DNA of 64,000 nt, from positions 7,979,268 to 8,043,267 of the forward strand of contig JALMGJ010000029.1 in the NCBI GenBank assembly GCA_023362775.1. Reading direction: 5' to 3'. A model generated the notes under the pieces. It saw only the letters and a program-made list of their open reading frames with translations, made no database searches and was not told the origin of the DNA. This DNA comes from Charina bottae. Taxonomy: Eukaryota; Chordata; Lepidosauria; Squamata; Charinaidae. Position 1 is the stretch's first letter; every line of letters begins with the position of its first letter. Shown here in pieces: positions 52,052 through 63,735 of this stretch. The translations under genes and the position numbers were made by a program.

Positions 52052-52705
52052 TAATAGTTGTAGGGCTACTTTTTAAGAAGTTTCAGGAATTGCACAACGT
52101 GACTGTCAAGTCAGAGGATAAAGAATACAGCAACATTTCTTCTTCAAAAATTAATGAGATCGTAGAACTAGTAGGAAGAATTGGGCTGCCTTCACACAGT
52201 ATGGGATCCATGGTTTGCTCTAAGCCATAAACATGGTTTAGAAATCATCCTGCCTTTCCTTCAGGAACTTAGTTCTAAGCCATAATGCAATTTATTTGGT
52301 TGTGGCACAGCATAACATGTCTGCCCACCGTAGCTGGCAAAGTGTGATTTATTGCTTAGTTTATTATGGGAACCCAGCTAGTTTTGGCTTGTTCCAGGTT
52401 CAAAGGGATAAGGCCAACATATTGACTTTTTTTACCTCATCTCCCTGAGGGTGCCCTGGCACCCCAATAGAGCTATTTTTACTTAATGTGACCGTGCTTT
52501 CAAGATAATTGGGTTAACTAAAAAAGCTGGATAAATAACCATTACTATGGAAAACATAATATGTCAACAGTCCCAAAGTTCTTCTATTACTAGAAAATTG
52601 CCTTCTAGATAGCTGTCCTTAGTATATTTTACCATAGGTATTTGTCCATGAGTAAAACTGTAGAGGAATAACTTTCTTTACAAAAGTTTCAGGTTCCAAA
52701 CATAA

Positions 52706-52998
52706 TTTATGCAGTAAAGATTTGAAGTAGGAGGGAGAAACAATATCAGACTTTTCTCTACATTTAACCCATTTTGACTCCAATGTGAAATGTGGGATTG
52801 ACCAAGTAGATGATGGTTTTTGACTTCCAATATGGACAATGGTGCATTGCTGTTCAGATTTTTTTTTCTTGACTTTTTTTAAGGCCACGTTTTCTGACTT
52901 GCTATTGATGTTTTAAAAAGAAAGGGAAAACCTTATAAAGATCATAGATCTATCAGGGGTTAAGTGCTAGAAGAAACAGACTCTTGGTGACCTACTCT
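52706..52998 (+). repeat. Local duplication, left copy
   Basis: TTTATGCAGTAAAGATTTGA to TTGGTGACCTACTCT is repeated almost unchanged at 53817-54107, with only a few substitutions and small poly-T length differences seen by eye. Confidence 0.93.
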
Positions 52999-53044
52999 AT
53001 TATTATTTTGCAAATGTTCACATTCTGTCTCCATTTTCCCCACT

Positions 53045-53270
53045 TTACTGTAAGTTACAGTAAACGGAACCTGATAGCTCTTATCTCCCCTCCTTTACTT
53101 TTACTTTTACTTTCCAGAAAACTACGGAGGGTCCCTTCTGAGATTCTTCCCACGTCCTCTTTCCTTCTGGGGGCTGAGATATCTTTTGCACGGCATTTGT
53201 CTAGGTTGTGGCTCTTCCTCCTGTCTCCCAAGGTCATTCTCACAGCCCTTTACACAGCTTCCTGCTTCAG
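53045..53270 (-). mobile_element. Candidate solo-LTR-like fragment, copy 2
   Basis: Shares long blocks with 50850-51020 (GGAGGGTCCCTTCTGAGAT-like, GGTCATTCTCACAGCCC). It lies between the two copies of the local duplication. Confidence 0.35.
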
Positions 53271-53689
53271 AAGGGGTGTGTTCACATTCCTCCTGTTTCA
53301 TAGAACTGATGTGGTGGTCAATCATAAATGATTCAAAAGATTCACTGTTGTTTTGCAAATTTATTCCTTGCCTTCAAAGTACCCTCTTACATTTTGAGAT
53401 CTCTGTCAGGAAACTCTCAAACGTCTTTTTGTTGAAAATAGCCTGCAGTTGAAAGAAGAGGCTTTATTCCAACTTGGCTAAGCCACAGGAGAAGCCCCTC
53501 CATTATTGAAATTCAGAAAAAAAAACAATGCATGTGAGCATCTGCAAGCATTTTGGTGACTCTATATTCTTTGCATATAGTTTACACATGTAAAATTGTA
53601 GATAATGCCTAAAATCAAGAGCCATAGAAATAGTTACCAAGCAAGGTTGTGCTGATTTGACCTTCATATGTAAGACAACCCTCAGGTGG

Positions 53690-53816
53690 TGTCAGAACTT
53701 GGCTGACTGTGTCTGGGCTCAGAAGCTAAGCAGACCTGTGTCTGGTTAGTTCTTGGATGGGCGGCCTCCACAAAAATACCAGTATTGGAGGCTTTGGAAA
53801 CAATGGCAAACCAAAC
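53690..53816 (+). mobile_element. 5S rRNA-headed SINE (copy 3), truncated
   Basis: GGGCTCAGAAGCTAAGCAGA, then GGTTAGTTCTTGGATGGGCG resembles 5S rRNA. It is cut after ATGGCAAACCAAA where the right duplication copy begins. Confidence 0.72.
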
Positions 53817-54107
53817 TTTATGCAGTAAAGATTTGAAGTAGGAGGGAGAAACAATATCAGACTTTTCTCTACACTTAACCCATTTGGACTCCAATGTGGA
53901 ATGTGGGATTGACCAAGTAGATGATGGTTTTTGACTTCCAATATGGACAATGGTGCATTGCTGTTCAGGTTTTTTTCTTGACTTTTTTTAAGGCCACGTT
54001 TTCTGACTTGCTATTGATGTTTTAAAAAGAAAGGGAAAACCTTATAAAGATCATAGATCTATCAGGGGTTAAGTGCTAGAAGAAACAGACTCTTGGTGAC
54101 CTACTCT
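53817..54107 (+). repeat. Local duplication, right copy
   Basis: Direct repeat of 52706-52998. The left breakpoint coincides with the truncation of a 5S-headed SINE. Confidence 0.93.
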
Positions 54108-55244
54108 GATCCATCATAAAGTAATGATTTTTGGTGTGATATAGAAGTAGTTTGTCATGATGCTTTTTTGATTACCCAATTTAGTCTACAGCCCTGGTTT
54201 ATGACCCTAAGAGCTATTCTTTTTAATAAGAAAGTCCCATCAGAACTAAAATTCAGACAGTTTTATAGCAGAAGTAGAGTTTGCTATTGTGCAAGCATTT
54301 CAAAAGATTGAAATGTTCACCATCATAACCATGTAATGGCCAGCTGGTTCTTCCAGGGATTTCCTGGAAAGAGATTCTTATTCTTGAATGGGTCTCTAGA
54401 GGGCAGATGAGTTACATTTTATGCTTCAGCATGCAGCAAGATACACAATTATACAACCTGCTTTGCTTCTTTCAGGAAAGTGTAGCTACATTAGAGGGAG
54501 GGGAAAATACTCTCCTAGAAAGCATGTTAGATGGAAGAAAGTAATTCTTATTATACTTTTCAACCAAGAACTACCGATAACTAGAAGTCAGCTGGAGGTT
54601 GCCAAAGACTGTACTTCCTTTTCTAATAGATTTAATTCACGCTGTTGGATAGTAATGTGCTGCTACTAAAATTTGTAGTTGATAGGAGAATCGGGATTAT
54701 AATGACCTTGGGACATGCTTGCAACCAATTACTATGAAGATTCTAACTAATGTACTAGTTAATAATGTCTATAATAACAGTCCTCTTGCTTCTGTCCTCT
54801 AGGATGATGATGATGATCAATCAACATTTAGTTATGGTCCAAGACCAAACATGAGAGAGGGAGGAGGACGAGATACACTTAAGACAGTGTTGGGAAGGAA
54901 GGAAGGCCCAAAGAACCTCAGAGAGTAAGGGAATAGCACAGGTAAGGATATCAATTCTACTATATTGGTAGAAATCAACCATTTGTGTACCATATATAAA
55001 CAAATAGGTACCAAGAAAACTCTAGACATATTTAATAATTGGAGGAGACTTATGTTTCAGTGTGTGATTTCAAACATTCATGCATCAATCACGCTGTATA
55101 TTTAAGTATGCAATTTAATATTAAATGTCACTCTATTTCTCTAAAGAAGAAAAGTTGCAATAGTAGCCCAAGCAAGCAACCTCAATGCTCTTAATTCTAC
55201 CAAAATATGAGTATTTGGATCAATACTTACTTATATTTATACTT
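54108..55244. other. Nothing recognised
   Basis: No exon or element is identified. Confidence 0.4.
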
Positions 55245-55493
55245 AGGGAAGCAGGATTTTGGTCTAGTGGTTAAGGCAGCAGGCTAGAAACCAGGAGTCT
55301 GTGAGTTCTAGTCCCGCCTTAGGCATGAGAGCCGGCTGGGTGACCTTGGGCCAGTCACTCTCTCTCAGCCCAACCCACCTCACAGGGTTGCTGTTGTGGG
55401 GAAAATAGGAGGAGGAAGGACTATTAGGTATGTTCGCCACCTTGAGTTATTTATAAAAATAACAAAGGCGGGATAGAAAATAAATTTTAAAAA

Positions 55494-55520
<27 letters not shown>
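55245..55520 (+). mobile_element. CORE/MIR-like tRNA-headed SINE, near complete
   Basis: The tRNA-like head has box A TGGTCTAGTGGTTAAGG and box B-like GAGTTCTAGTCCC. The core is GGGTGACCTTGGGCCAGTCA, then CTCACAGGGTTGCTGTTGTG. The 3' end is CACCTTGAGTTATTTATAAA, then AAAGGCGGGATAGAAAATAA and an (AAAT)n tail. It resembles the MIR/CORE-SINE layout. It is the parent type of the 62-kb minisatellite. Confidence 0.85.
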
Positions 55521-55531
<11 letters not shown>

Positions 55532-58059
55532 CCATGTTCCACAGGGCCAGAACATTACACTACTCTGGAATACTGCCACTTGGAGGGACAAGTCCTATCA
55601 GGATTTTGTAAAGTGTCTTCAGTCTTCTGGTACTGATGGACCTCAGGAAATTTGGCTAGTAGAAAAAATATATTTCACCTTCACCCAGCCCAGAAAGTAG
55701 CCACTTTAGGCCATGAAGTTGAATGGTTGACAGTACTATTGTCAACTTTAATGGAGTTCATGAATTTAACTCCAAATATGCCCGTGTAGGAATGTAAAAT
55801 TATTAAGTTATGTGAATGTAGATGATTCTGAAAAATACTTAACATCTTCATCACAGAAGTCTTTTCTCAAATGCTTATATGCAGTAGAAACCTGCTGATT
55901 AACTCACTTTATCTTGAACTCTGACAAAAGCTATCTGAGATGGGGGAAACTGTTATTTTTCAAGTAGTGCGTCCCATTTCTAGAGTCTCGGGACATTATG
56001 GTCACAAGCCATCACTCCTCATTGAAAACCTAGTATTTTACCACGATGCCACAGAAGGTTATTCTACATATTTCTCATTTTTTCCTTGGTTTGCTATACT
56101 CAGAATGAACCATTCAGATATTTGAAGTCTACTATCATATAACCCTTCCATTGTCTTTTCTACAAGCTAAACATACTTAGATCCTTTAATTGTTCTCCTA
56201 GGCTTGGTTTCCAGACCCTTCACAATCTTGGTAGCCCTCCTCTGAACTTGCTCCAATTGCCCCCCCCTTTTTTTTTAACTGACTTCAAACTGAAGCCCAT
56301 TTAGCAGTCTGTTAGAACTACTGAAATGGAGCAGAGCTGCTAAGCTCATGTACAGAAAAAGAATATTGTTTAAAAACAGAGCCCATGAGCATATTAGAGA
56401 GATCCAGGTTAATCTTACACCTTTAGCCCACCTTAGCATAAAGAAACACGCGCTTAGACATGGCAGGCATGAAAAGTAAGTACAAAAGAGTCCTTATGTT
56501 TATTCATTGCAGGTACAGCATTTTCAGTAGATAAATGATGTTCCATTTCTTCTTTCTGTTCCCTAAACTTAGTTAACTCTTGCCCCTCATTGCTGGCAAG
56601 AGATGCGTGTGGAAAGGGGGGAAAATCTCCTAGGCCCATCCATGGCCTAAGATGGAGCAGCACACAGCTATGTGCTTGCTCCCGGTCCAAGGAGGAGAGA
56701 GAGAGAGAGGAAGTGGGAGTGGCCACAAACAGCTTCCTCAAGAGCATGGAGAGCTTGCATCCTAGAGCAACCATCCATATGCTGATGAGGCATGCTGGAT
56801 TTGCCAGAATCTCCAACACAAACTAGATCTGACCAGAGAAGAATAAAGAGGAACAATTAATTCTGATGATCTCAGGAAGCAATAACTCATTTCAAACTTT
56901 GGGCTAATGCTTTAAAGCACCAACAGTCCCCTCCCAGTAATTATTTTGTTCAGTCACAACATAATCACATTGAAACAGATTATACTCTTAAATAAATCTG
57001 TTCTAATTTTTTTTACCTTCCTTCTATTTCTAAAAATTCTGATATATATTCATCAGAAATTCACAGTGCTGTTTTAAATTAGTTGCCTTTCTCATAAGAG
57101 TATGAACACAACCAGATGCAGACTTTCCTCCAGCATTTGTTAAACTAACCTGTTTCTGAACAAGTAACAGGGAAAAAGCTAGGGCTAACTGGATTTAGTA
57201 GTGAATTTTATAAAGCTTGCCAAATGTTTGCCTCCAATCAGTCACATGCAGGGAGGATCACAAATCCACAATAACTGTTTGCATTATTGTACTTATTTTG
57301 CTGAACAAAGGTACCCTAAAAAGGAAACTTACTTGCAGAATGGAAACTTACAGAACAATCACACCAATAAACGAATGACAGCCATTGTTACAAAACTTAT
57401 TGTTCCATGCATCTCAACAGACCAAGCTGTCTTTACGCTAGGAAGGCGCATGGCAAATTCCATTAGAGGGGTCTATAATTTATAACTTCAAAGTCATGCT
57501 CACCACCTTTTCTTGGCTCAGATGTGCTGAAAGCTTTTTGATGGAGCAGAAGATCAGAACAGACGTATCATTTTTGCGTCTTCAAGATCTAAGCTCTGGC
57601 AATCATATTCTCAGCAGTGATGAACTGAAACAACGTAGACTCAGCTCCGGTGCCTAAGAGAGACACAGCAGGGTCATCTTCCTCTCCTATTTTCTTATGA
57701 GCACAGAGGTGGAGGCATATTCAATTCAAGAACACCCATTAATTAAAGAATAATCATCAAATTCTTGTCCAATCTGGGGATGACACTGGGTTTCCTGCTA
57801 AATCTAGAAAAAGCACCTCTTGGATCAACAGGAATGCTTGATAAATTGCTGGCTGAATAAGCAAAATACAATCCCCTATGTATGTATGTACTTATGTACT
57901 TATTTATTTATTTATTTATTTATTCATTCATTCATTCATTTTATATGGCTGCGCATCTCGCACAGGCGACTCTGGGTGGTGAAGAGAGATGAACATCAGT
58001 ATGATCATAAAATAAGAATACACAGCAAAAATAAAAACATGGTGGGCAAGGCAGGAGCA
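55521..58059. other. Mostly unrecognised, with CR1 relics
   Basis: GGCTTGGTTTCCAGACCCTT with TGGTAGCCCTCCTCTGAACT at 56202 is an old CR1 fragment (minus orientation). A (TTTA)n/(TTCA)n tract at 57900-57940 with a CR1/L2-like tail follows. No exon is seen. Confidence 0.45.
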
Positions 58060-58270
58060 GGAGGAATAGCCGCAACCAGGACAACGGTAAGATAAAAGAA
58101 ATTTGAGTCCGGGGCAGAAATGTAATTTGAGAAACACACACAGTTCTCCAGAAGATACAGGGAGGAAGGGAGGGGGGAAGCGCATCCAGACCTGCAAAAT
58201 TCTGTTACTGTAACCTTGCAATAAAGCGGTATTCGCATTCATAACTTTGGTTGCCTAGTATGGTTTACCT
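58060..58270 (-). mobile_element. Candidate solo-LTR-like fragment, copy 3
   Basis: The plus strand contains GTTACTGTAACCTTGCAATA then AAGCGGTATTCGCATTC, parallel to TTACAGTAAAGATAG at 50815 on the other strand. The AATAAAG motif could be an LTR polyadenylation signal. Low certainty. Confidence 0.3.
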
Positions 58271-58477
58271 TGAAGCGCTGAAGAGGTTTATGTCTGGAAG
58301 TTGAAGCTCCCCCATTTTAAATATTTGGAAATTCATATCCTAAAAGACTTTACCCACTGGACATTTACTATAATTCAGTATGTCTGTGACTGAAATCTAG
58401 GTTGATCTAAGTTCCTAACAGAGGAATAAACTGAATCACTCCATGTTTGGTGAATATGAAACTTGAAAGCAGTAGAT

Positions 58478-58939
58478 CAGAGCTTTCCAAACTTTTCATG
58501 TTGGTGACACAGTTTTTAGACATGCATCATTTCGCAACACACACTTACAGCAGGGCATCATTTTACAACACACTCTTACAGCAGAGCACAAGGCAGGCAC
58601 TAGGACCTGCACGGAATCACAGCAGGTTTGGAGGCAGCGGGGCACAAGGCAGGCACTAGACCTGCGCGGAATCCTGGCAGGGCAGGTTTGGAGGCAGCAA
58701 GGCACAAGGCAGGCACTAGGACCTGCGCGGAATCCTGGCAGGGCAGGTTTGGAGGCAGCAAGGCACAAGGCAGGCACTAGGACCTGCGCGGAATCCTGGC
58801 AGGGCAGGTTTGGAGGCAGCAAGGCACAAGGCAGGCACTAGGACCTGCACAGAAGCCAGGAGGCAGCAGCAGCCGCGACACACCCAGACACTGCAGCTGA
58901 CACACTAACGTGTCCCGACACACAGTTTGGAAAGCTCTG
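58478..58939 (+). mobile_element. hAT MITE, CAGAGCTTTCC family (copy 4), internally expanded
   Basis: TIRs as in the other copies, perfect 8-bp TSD CAGTAGAT (58470-58477 and 58940-58947). The interior has about 4-5 tandem units of about 62 bp (GGCACAAGGCAGGCACTAGG, then GCGCGGAATCCTGGCAGG). This doubles the length relative to the 234-bp copy at 5221. Confidence 0.93.
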
Positions 58940-58984
58940 CAGTAGATACATTCCAAGTGATCCCAATCTAATTAAATACACTTA

Positions 58985-59560
58985 GTTCCTTTAATCATTC
59001 TTCAAGGCTTGGTTTCCAGACACTTGATAGCCCTCTTCTGAAGCCACTCCAACTTTCCATTTCTCTTTTAAAGTGCAGTCTTGAAGATTTATTTTTATAA
59101 GCCAGCATTCTTTCCTAAAGCTTATTTATACTTGTACTCTATACTGTTTTTAAATTGCAAAACAACTGGTTTTATTGTTGTTTATTGATAAGATTATGTG
59201 TTTCCATGTGGTTTTATTATTGTCCAAGGTTGTAAACTGCCACTGGCTGGCTTTGCTGGGAGCATGTGGGTACAAATTGGAGAAAATAATATATAAATGT
59301 TCCAAAAGCAATCTAGCCAGCGTAATCAGCAATGCAACTTTTACCTCCCATAATCTGGATGCATTGCTTCTGTTAAGGCAAGCCAAGATTGCATTGGTCT
59401 CTTTAGCTGCTGCATCACATTGCTTGTTCATGTTTACCTGGTTGTCCACTAGTATTCCCAGATCCTTCTTGCATACATTGCCATCAAAACAATTGCCATC
59501 AGAACAATTTCCCCAATTTTCTACACACTGGATTTTTCCTAGCCACATTGAACAATGGGA
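58985..59560 (-). mobile_element. CR1 LINE relic (RT C-terminal region)
   Basis: The minus-strand frame at 59150-59548 reads KKDLGILVDNQVNMNKQCDA, AAKETNAILACLNRSNASR and LARLLLEHLYIIFS. This corresponds to the KDLGVLVDDKLSMSQQC / AAKKANGILGCI / LVRPHLEYC region of CR1 reverse transcriptase. It is decayed. Confidence 0.75.
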
Positions 59561-59583
59561 CTCAGTTGAATATCATCCTGTTG

Positions 59584-60020
59584 TAGGCTGACCATATTTT
59601 CTTCAGACAAAAACGGGACTTTTGGGATGGCAAAATGGGACAGAGTCTTATGCCACCATGCCGGCCTCCAAACCCCGCCCCCCAGTCCATGCAATTGGCT
59701 CCCACCTGCAAACCCTGCCCTCGCCCACACGATTGGCTCCCGCCTGCAAACCCCACCCCCATCAGCGTGATTGGCTCGGATTTTAATTTTTTTCCCCGAT
59801 TTTTAAAGGTTGGAAGCCCAGTTGCCGCGCTGATAGGGCCTCTTCCGGGCTGCCTCCAATGGCAAGTCAGGCTCCAGTCCTCCTTCCTGTCTTCCTGTCC
59901 TCCTTCCCGCCAGGTTTAAAAAAGGGACAAAATGGAGATTTTGATCAAAACGACGAGACGGTTGAAAAATGCTAAAATAACAGGACTGTCCCGTTCAAAA
60001 CGGGACGTATGGTCACCCTA
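59584..60020 (+). mobile_element. Non-autonomous hAT-like element
   Basis: Inverted ends TAGGCTGACCATA and TATGGTCACCCTA, plus internal AACGGGAC/GTCCCGTT. Perfect 8-bp TSD TCCTGTTG (59576-59583 and 60021-60028). Two tandem CCTGCAAACCC-GCCC-CACGATTGGCTCCC units are visible at 59690-59780. It has no transposase. Confidence 0.88.
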
Positions 60021-60094
60021 TCCTGTTGGAATTAGCCCAAGGTTCAAGCCTATTGTGTTCATTTACTATATTGGTGTCATCCTATACTGTAGTA

Positions 60095-60352
60095 CAGGGG
60101 TGGCGAACCTTTTTTCTGCCAAGGGCCATTTGGATATTTATAACCGGAGACCGGGGGGGTGGGGGTGAGGTTTCTGCGGACCAGGGGCCGGAGTTTGCGG
60201 GCGGGAGCCAATCACAAGCACTGGGGGCAGAGTTTGCGAGCGGCAGCCAATCGCGTGGAAGGGGCGGGGTTTGCAGGCGGGAGCCCCGCGGGCCTTAGGC
60301 GGGAGCCCCGTGGGCCTTATATGCCCCGCGGGCCTGACGTTGCCCATCCCTG
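60095..60352 (+). mobile_element. Non-autonomous hAT (Charlie-like) element, GC-rich
   Basis: Ends CAGGGGTGGCGAACCTTT and CAACGTCAGGCC-complement (GGCCTGACGTTGCCCATCCCTG), flanked by a perfect 8-bp TSD CTGTAGTA (60087-60094 and 60353-60360). The interior has repeated GGGCGGGAGCCAATC-like units. Confidence 0.9.
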
Positions 60353-60360
60353 CTGTAGTA

Positions 60361-61310
60361 TGATTACTATCTTTTCATTCCATACTGGCTTTTACACTCA
60401 TTTACTAAATTTAGAATTGAACTGCTAGCTTCTATATGCCCAAAATAGGAACCAAGTCATCTTTTTTCCCCGTAAGATAATGCTTTTACATAAAGCAAAG
60501 TATATAAATAATTCTGAAACCATGCATTTAGTATTGTTTTCCTTGGAACTGAGGGATAAAAGGACAATGCAAAACTAAGTTGTGCCCCCAATCATAAATT
60601 CCCTTTGTTTCAATTACTCTGCTTTGAAAAGTATATGTAAGATTGAGCCAATTTTAATTAAGCCCTCCACCATAAATTTAAGTTTACAGTACAATCAGGT
60701 GACCACAATATTAAAGGTTTATTTTCTTGCAGCACCTATTTTTAGCTGCCACCCTTCCAAAATAAATTCAGATACATGATCATCTTAATTGGTACTGGTT
60801 TTAATTACACAACAACAACAACTTGGGAATCTACCACTTTGCAGATGGATAGTGTGACATCCTACTTCAACCATATAGTTTTTACAACGTGATCGCTGAG
60901 CCAAATTAAGCTGCAGTTTTTATTTGTCTTTTTAGAAGGAAGGAAAAATGGCAGTGAGATAAAAAGGTAGTTGCCTTGCAGGGGGAACTCCTGATCAGAT
61001 AACATCTGGCACATAGGTACAGTAATTGTATTTTAGCAAACTACTATGTATTTGCCAACTTATCTTTGGCAAGCAGCTTTTACAGAATCATGATTTATGT
61101 TGTTTGAGTATTTCTTTTCCAAATAAGACCTGAGCAAAGTTATAGTGGCCATGCAGTTAGGACATCTAATTGCTGGCTTCTGTAGCTCAGTTGTTCTTTC
61201 TTATGGCAGATCCCTTTCCTGCTGTAGTTTCTGTGTCAGTGGAGAGAAGCAGTTGGATAAATCACTTCTTATTTTATGTTCTACTGCCAAAACTGATGTA
61301 TCGCAAATTT
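60361..61310. other. Nothing recognised
   Basis: AT-rich unique sequence. Confidence 0.4.
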
Positions 61311-61478
61311 ATCAGTGGTGGGCTTCAGGTGAACATGTGGTTCACTTAACACCTGCAGTGATTTGCTTAACAACTGCCTCAAAAAAGGTCATAAAATCGG
61401 ATCGGATTCGCTTAATGACCACTTCGCTTAGCAACCGAAATTCCAGTCCCAATTGGGGTCGTTAAGCGAGGACTACCT
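61311..61478 (+). mobile_element. Tigger-like element, 3' fragment
   Basis: Corresponds to the right half of the element at 22672 (GGTTCACTTAAC, AAAGGTCATAAAATCGGATC, TTAAGCGAGGACTACCTG). It is directly followed by a half fold-back hAT MITE. Confidence 0.82.
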
Positions 61479-61484
61479 GTATAT

Positions 61485-61557
61485 CAGTGTTTCTCAACCT
61501 TGGCAACTTGAAGAGGTGTGGACTTCAACTCCCAGAATTCCCCAGCCAGTTTGCTGG
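61485..61557 (+). mobile_element. Half copy of fold-back hAT MITE
   Basis: CAGTGTTTCTCAACCTTGGC to CCCCAGCCAGTTTGCTGG is one arm; the other arm is missing. Confidence 0.8.
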
Positions 61558-62147
61558 CATGACAAATATGTAAAAGGGATCTAAAACAGAAACCAAGTCT
61601 GGCTTGTTAAAAGATAATTGGAAAAAGAACTCAGAATCCAAGGGTAATAAATTACCTAAGTTTTATGTGACATGGTCAGCAGAGATGTTCATTAACTTCA
61701 ATTAGTTATTCGAAGAAGTAACAAGAGGTAATGTGATAACACTGGCTGATTTAAAAAAAAAATGTTTTCAATGTTTTTCTATTGCATAACCATCTCCATG
61801 GAAGCAAAAGACTCCCCAAAATTCTCTTCAGTTTTAATTCAGATTAAAATGTCAATATGTCTGTGTAGTCATCAGAAACTGTGCTGAAGGAGACTACAGT
61901 TAATTCTTTTCCCAGTGGCCTCTACAAGTCCTTGTCCTGGACCTTTAAAAAGCAGACATTAGCAATGATAATTTTTATCCCCTCTCCCCCAAAATATCAT
62001 ATGCAGTTTCAAAGTATCACATAAAGTAAATGATAAAAGCAAGGGCATCTTCAGGAAAATGTAAAAAAATGCACATGAAAAAGGGGCTTGAATCACAGGG
62101 TTGTGGCTGCCATCTTGACTTTTTTGACACCCTCCCATCTCAATAAG
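61558..62147. other. Nothing recognised
   Basis: Unique sequence before the minisatellite. Confidence 0.4.
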
Positions 62148-63612
62148 TTGGCTGGGTGACCTTGGGCCAGTCACTCTCTCTCAGCCCTAGGAAGGAGCCA
62201 ATGGGAAACCAGGAGACTGTGAGTTCTAGTCCCGCCTTAGGCACGAAAGCCGGCTGGGTGACCTTGGGCCAGTCCCTGTCTCTCAGCCCTAGGAAGGAGC
62301 CAATGGCAAACCAGGAGACTGTGAGTTCTAGTCCCGCCTTAGGCATGAAAGCCGGCTGGGTGACCTTGGGCCAGTCACTCTCTCTCAGCCCTAGGAAGGA
62401 GCCAATGGCAAACCAGGAGACTGAGAGTTCTAGTCCCACCTCAGGCATGAAAGCTGGCTGGGTGACCTTGGGTCAGTCACTCTCTCTCAGCCCTAGGAAG
62501 GAGCCAATGGCAAACCAGGAGACTGAGAGTTCTAGTCCCACCTCAGGCATGAGAGCCGGCTGGGTGACTTTGGGCCAGCCCCTGTCTCTCAGCCCTAGGA
62601 AGGAGCCAATTGCAAACCAGGAGACTGTGAGTTCTAGTCCCGCCTTAGGCATGAAAGCCGGCTGGGTGACCTTGGGCCAGTCACTCTCTCTCAGCCCTAG
62701 GAAGGAGCCAATGGCAAACCAGGAGACTGAGAGTTCTAGTCCCACCTCAGGCATGAGAGCCAGCTGGGTGACTTTGGGCCAGCCCCTGTCTCTCAGCCCT
62801 AGGAAGGAGCCAATTGCAAACCAGGAGACTGAGAGTTCTAGTCCCGCCTTAGGCACGAAAGCCGGCTGGGTGACCTTGGGCCAGTCCCTGTCTCTCAGCC
62901 CTAGGAAGGAGCCAATGGCAAACCAGGAGACTGTGAGTTCTAGTCCCGCCTTAGGCATGAAAGCCGGCTGGGTGACCTTGGGCCAGTCACTCTCTCTCAG
63001 CCCTAGGAAGGAGCCAATGGCAAACCAGGAGACTGAGAGTTCTAGTCCCACCTCAGGCATGAGAGCCGGCTGGGTGACTTTGGGCCAGCCCCTGTCTCTC
63101 AGCCCTAGGAAGGAGCCAATTGCAAACCAGGAGACTGTGAGTTCTAGTCCCGCCTTAGGCATGAAAGCCGGCTGGGTGACCTTGGGCCAGTCACTCTCTC
63201 TCAGCCCTAGGAAGGAGCCAATGGCAAACCAGGAGACTGAGAGTTCTAGTCCCACCTCAGGCATGAGAGCCAACTGGGTGACTTTGGGCCAGCCCCTGTC
63301 TCTCAGCCCTAGGAAGGAGCCAATTGCAAACCAGGAGACTGAGAGTTCTAGTCCCGCCTTAGGCACGAAAGCCGGCTGGGTGACCTTGGGCCAGTCCCTG
63401 TCTCTCAGCCCTAGGAAGGAGCCAATGGCAAACCAGGAGACTGTGAGTTCTAGTCCCGCCTTAGGCATGAAAGCCGGCTGGGTGACCTTGGGCCAGTCAC
63501 TCTCTCTCAGCCCTAGGAAGGAGCCAATGGCAAACCAGGAGACTGAGAGTTCTAGTCCCACCTCAGGCATGAAAGCCGGCTGGGTGACCTTGGGTCAGTC
63601 ACTCTCTCTCAG
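62148..63612 (+). repeat. 102-bp minisatellite derived from a CORE-like SINE
   Basis: About 14 full units of exactly 102 bp (first full unit 62156-62257, last 63482-63583) each carry GTGACCTTGGGCCAGTCACT, AGCCCTAGGAAGGAGCCAAT and GAGTTCTAGTCCCGCC-like blocks, that is box B and core of the SINE. Since 102 is a multiple of three and no unit has a stop, long spurious frames run on both strands. Units 4-8 (62462-62971) and 9-13 (62972-63481) form a 510-bp higher-order pair with only two differences seen by eye. Confidence 0.96.
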
Positions 63613-63735
63613 CCCACCTCACCTCACAGGGTTGTTGTTGTGGGGAAAATAGGAGGAGGAAGGAGTATTTGGTATATTCGCTGCCTTGAATTATTTATAA
63701 AAATAATAAAGGTGGGATATAAATAAAGAAATAAA
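63613..63735 (+). mobile_element. SINE 3' end bordering the minisatellite
   Basis: CACCTCACAGGGTTGTTGTT, then CGCTGCCTTGAATTATTTAT and AAAGGTGGGATATAAATAAA match the 3' end of the SINE at 55245, showing that the minisatellite expanded inside one SINE copy. Confidence 0.85.

Noticed and set aside
62148..63612. CRISPR-like array
   Set aside because: Units are contiguous 102-bp tandem repeats without unique spacers, in a eukaryotic genome.
62156..63652. 498-residue repeat protein (and its antisense 365-residue frame)
   Set aside because: It is the translation of a 102-bp minisatellite derived from a SINE; openness follows from a period divisible by three and absence of stops in the founder unit.
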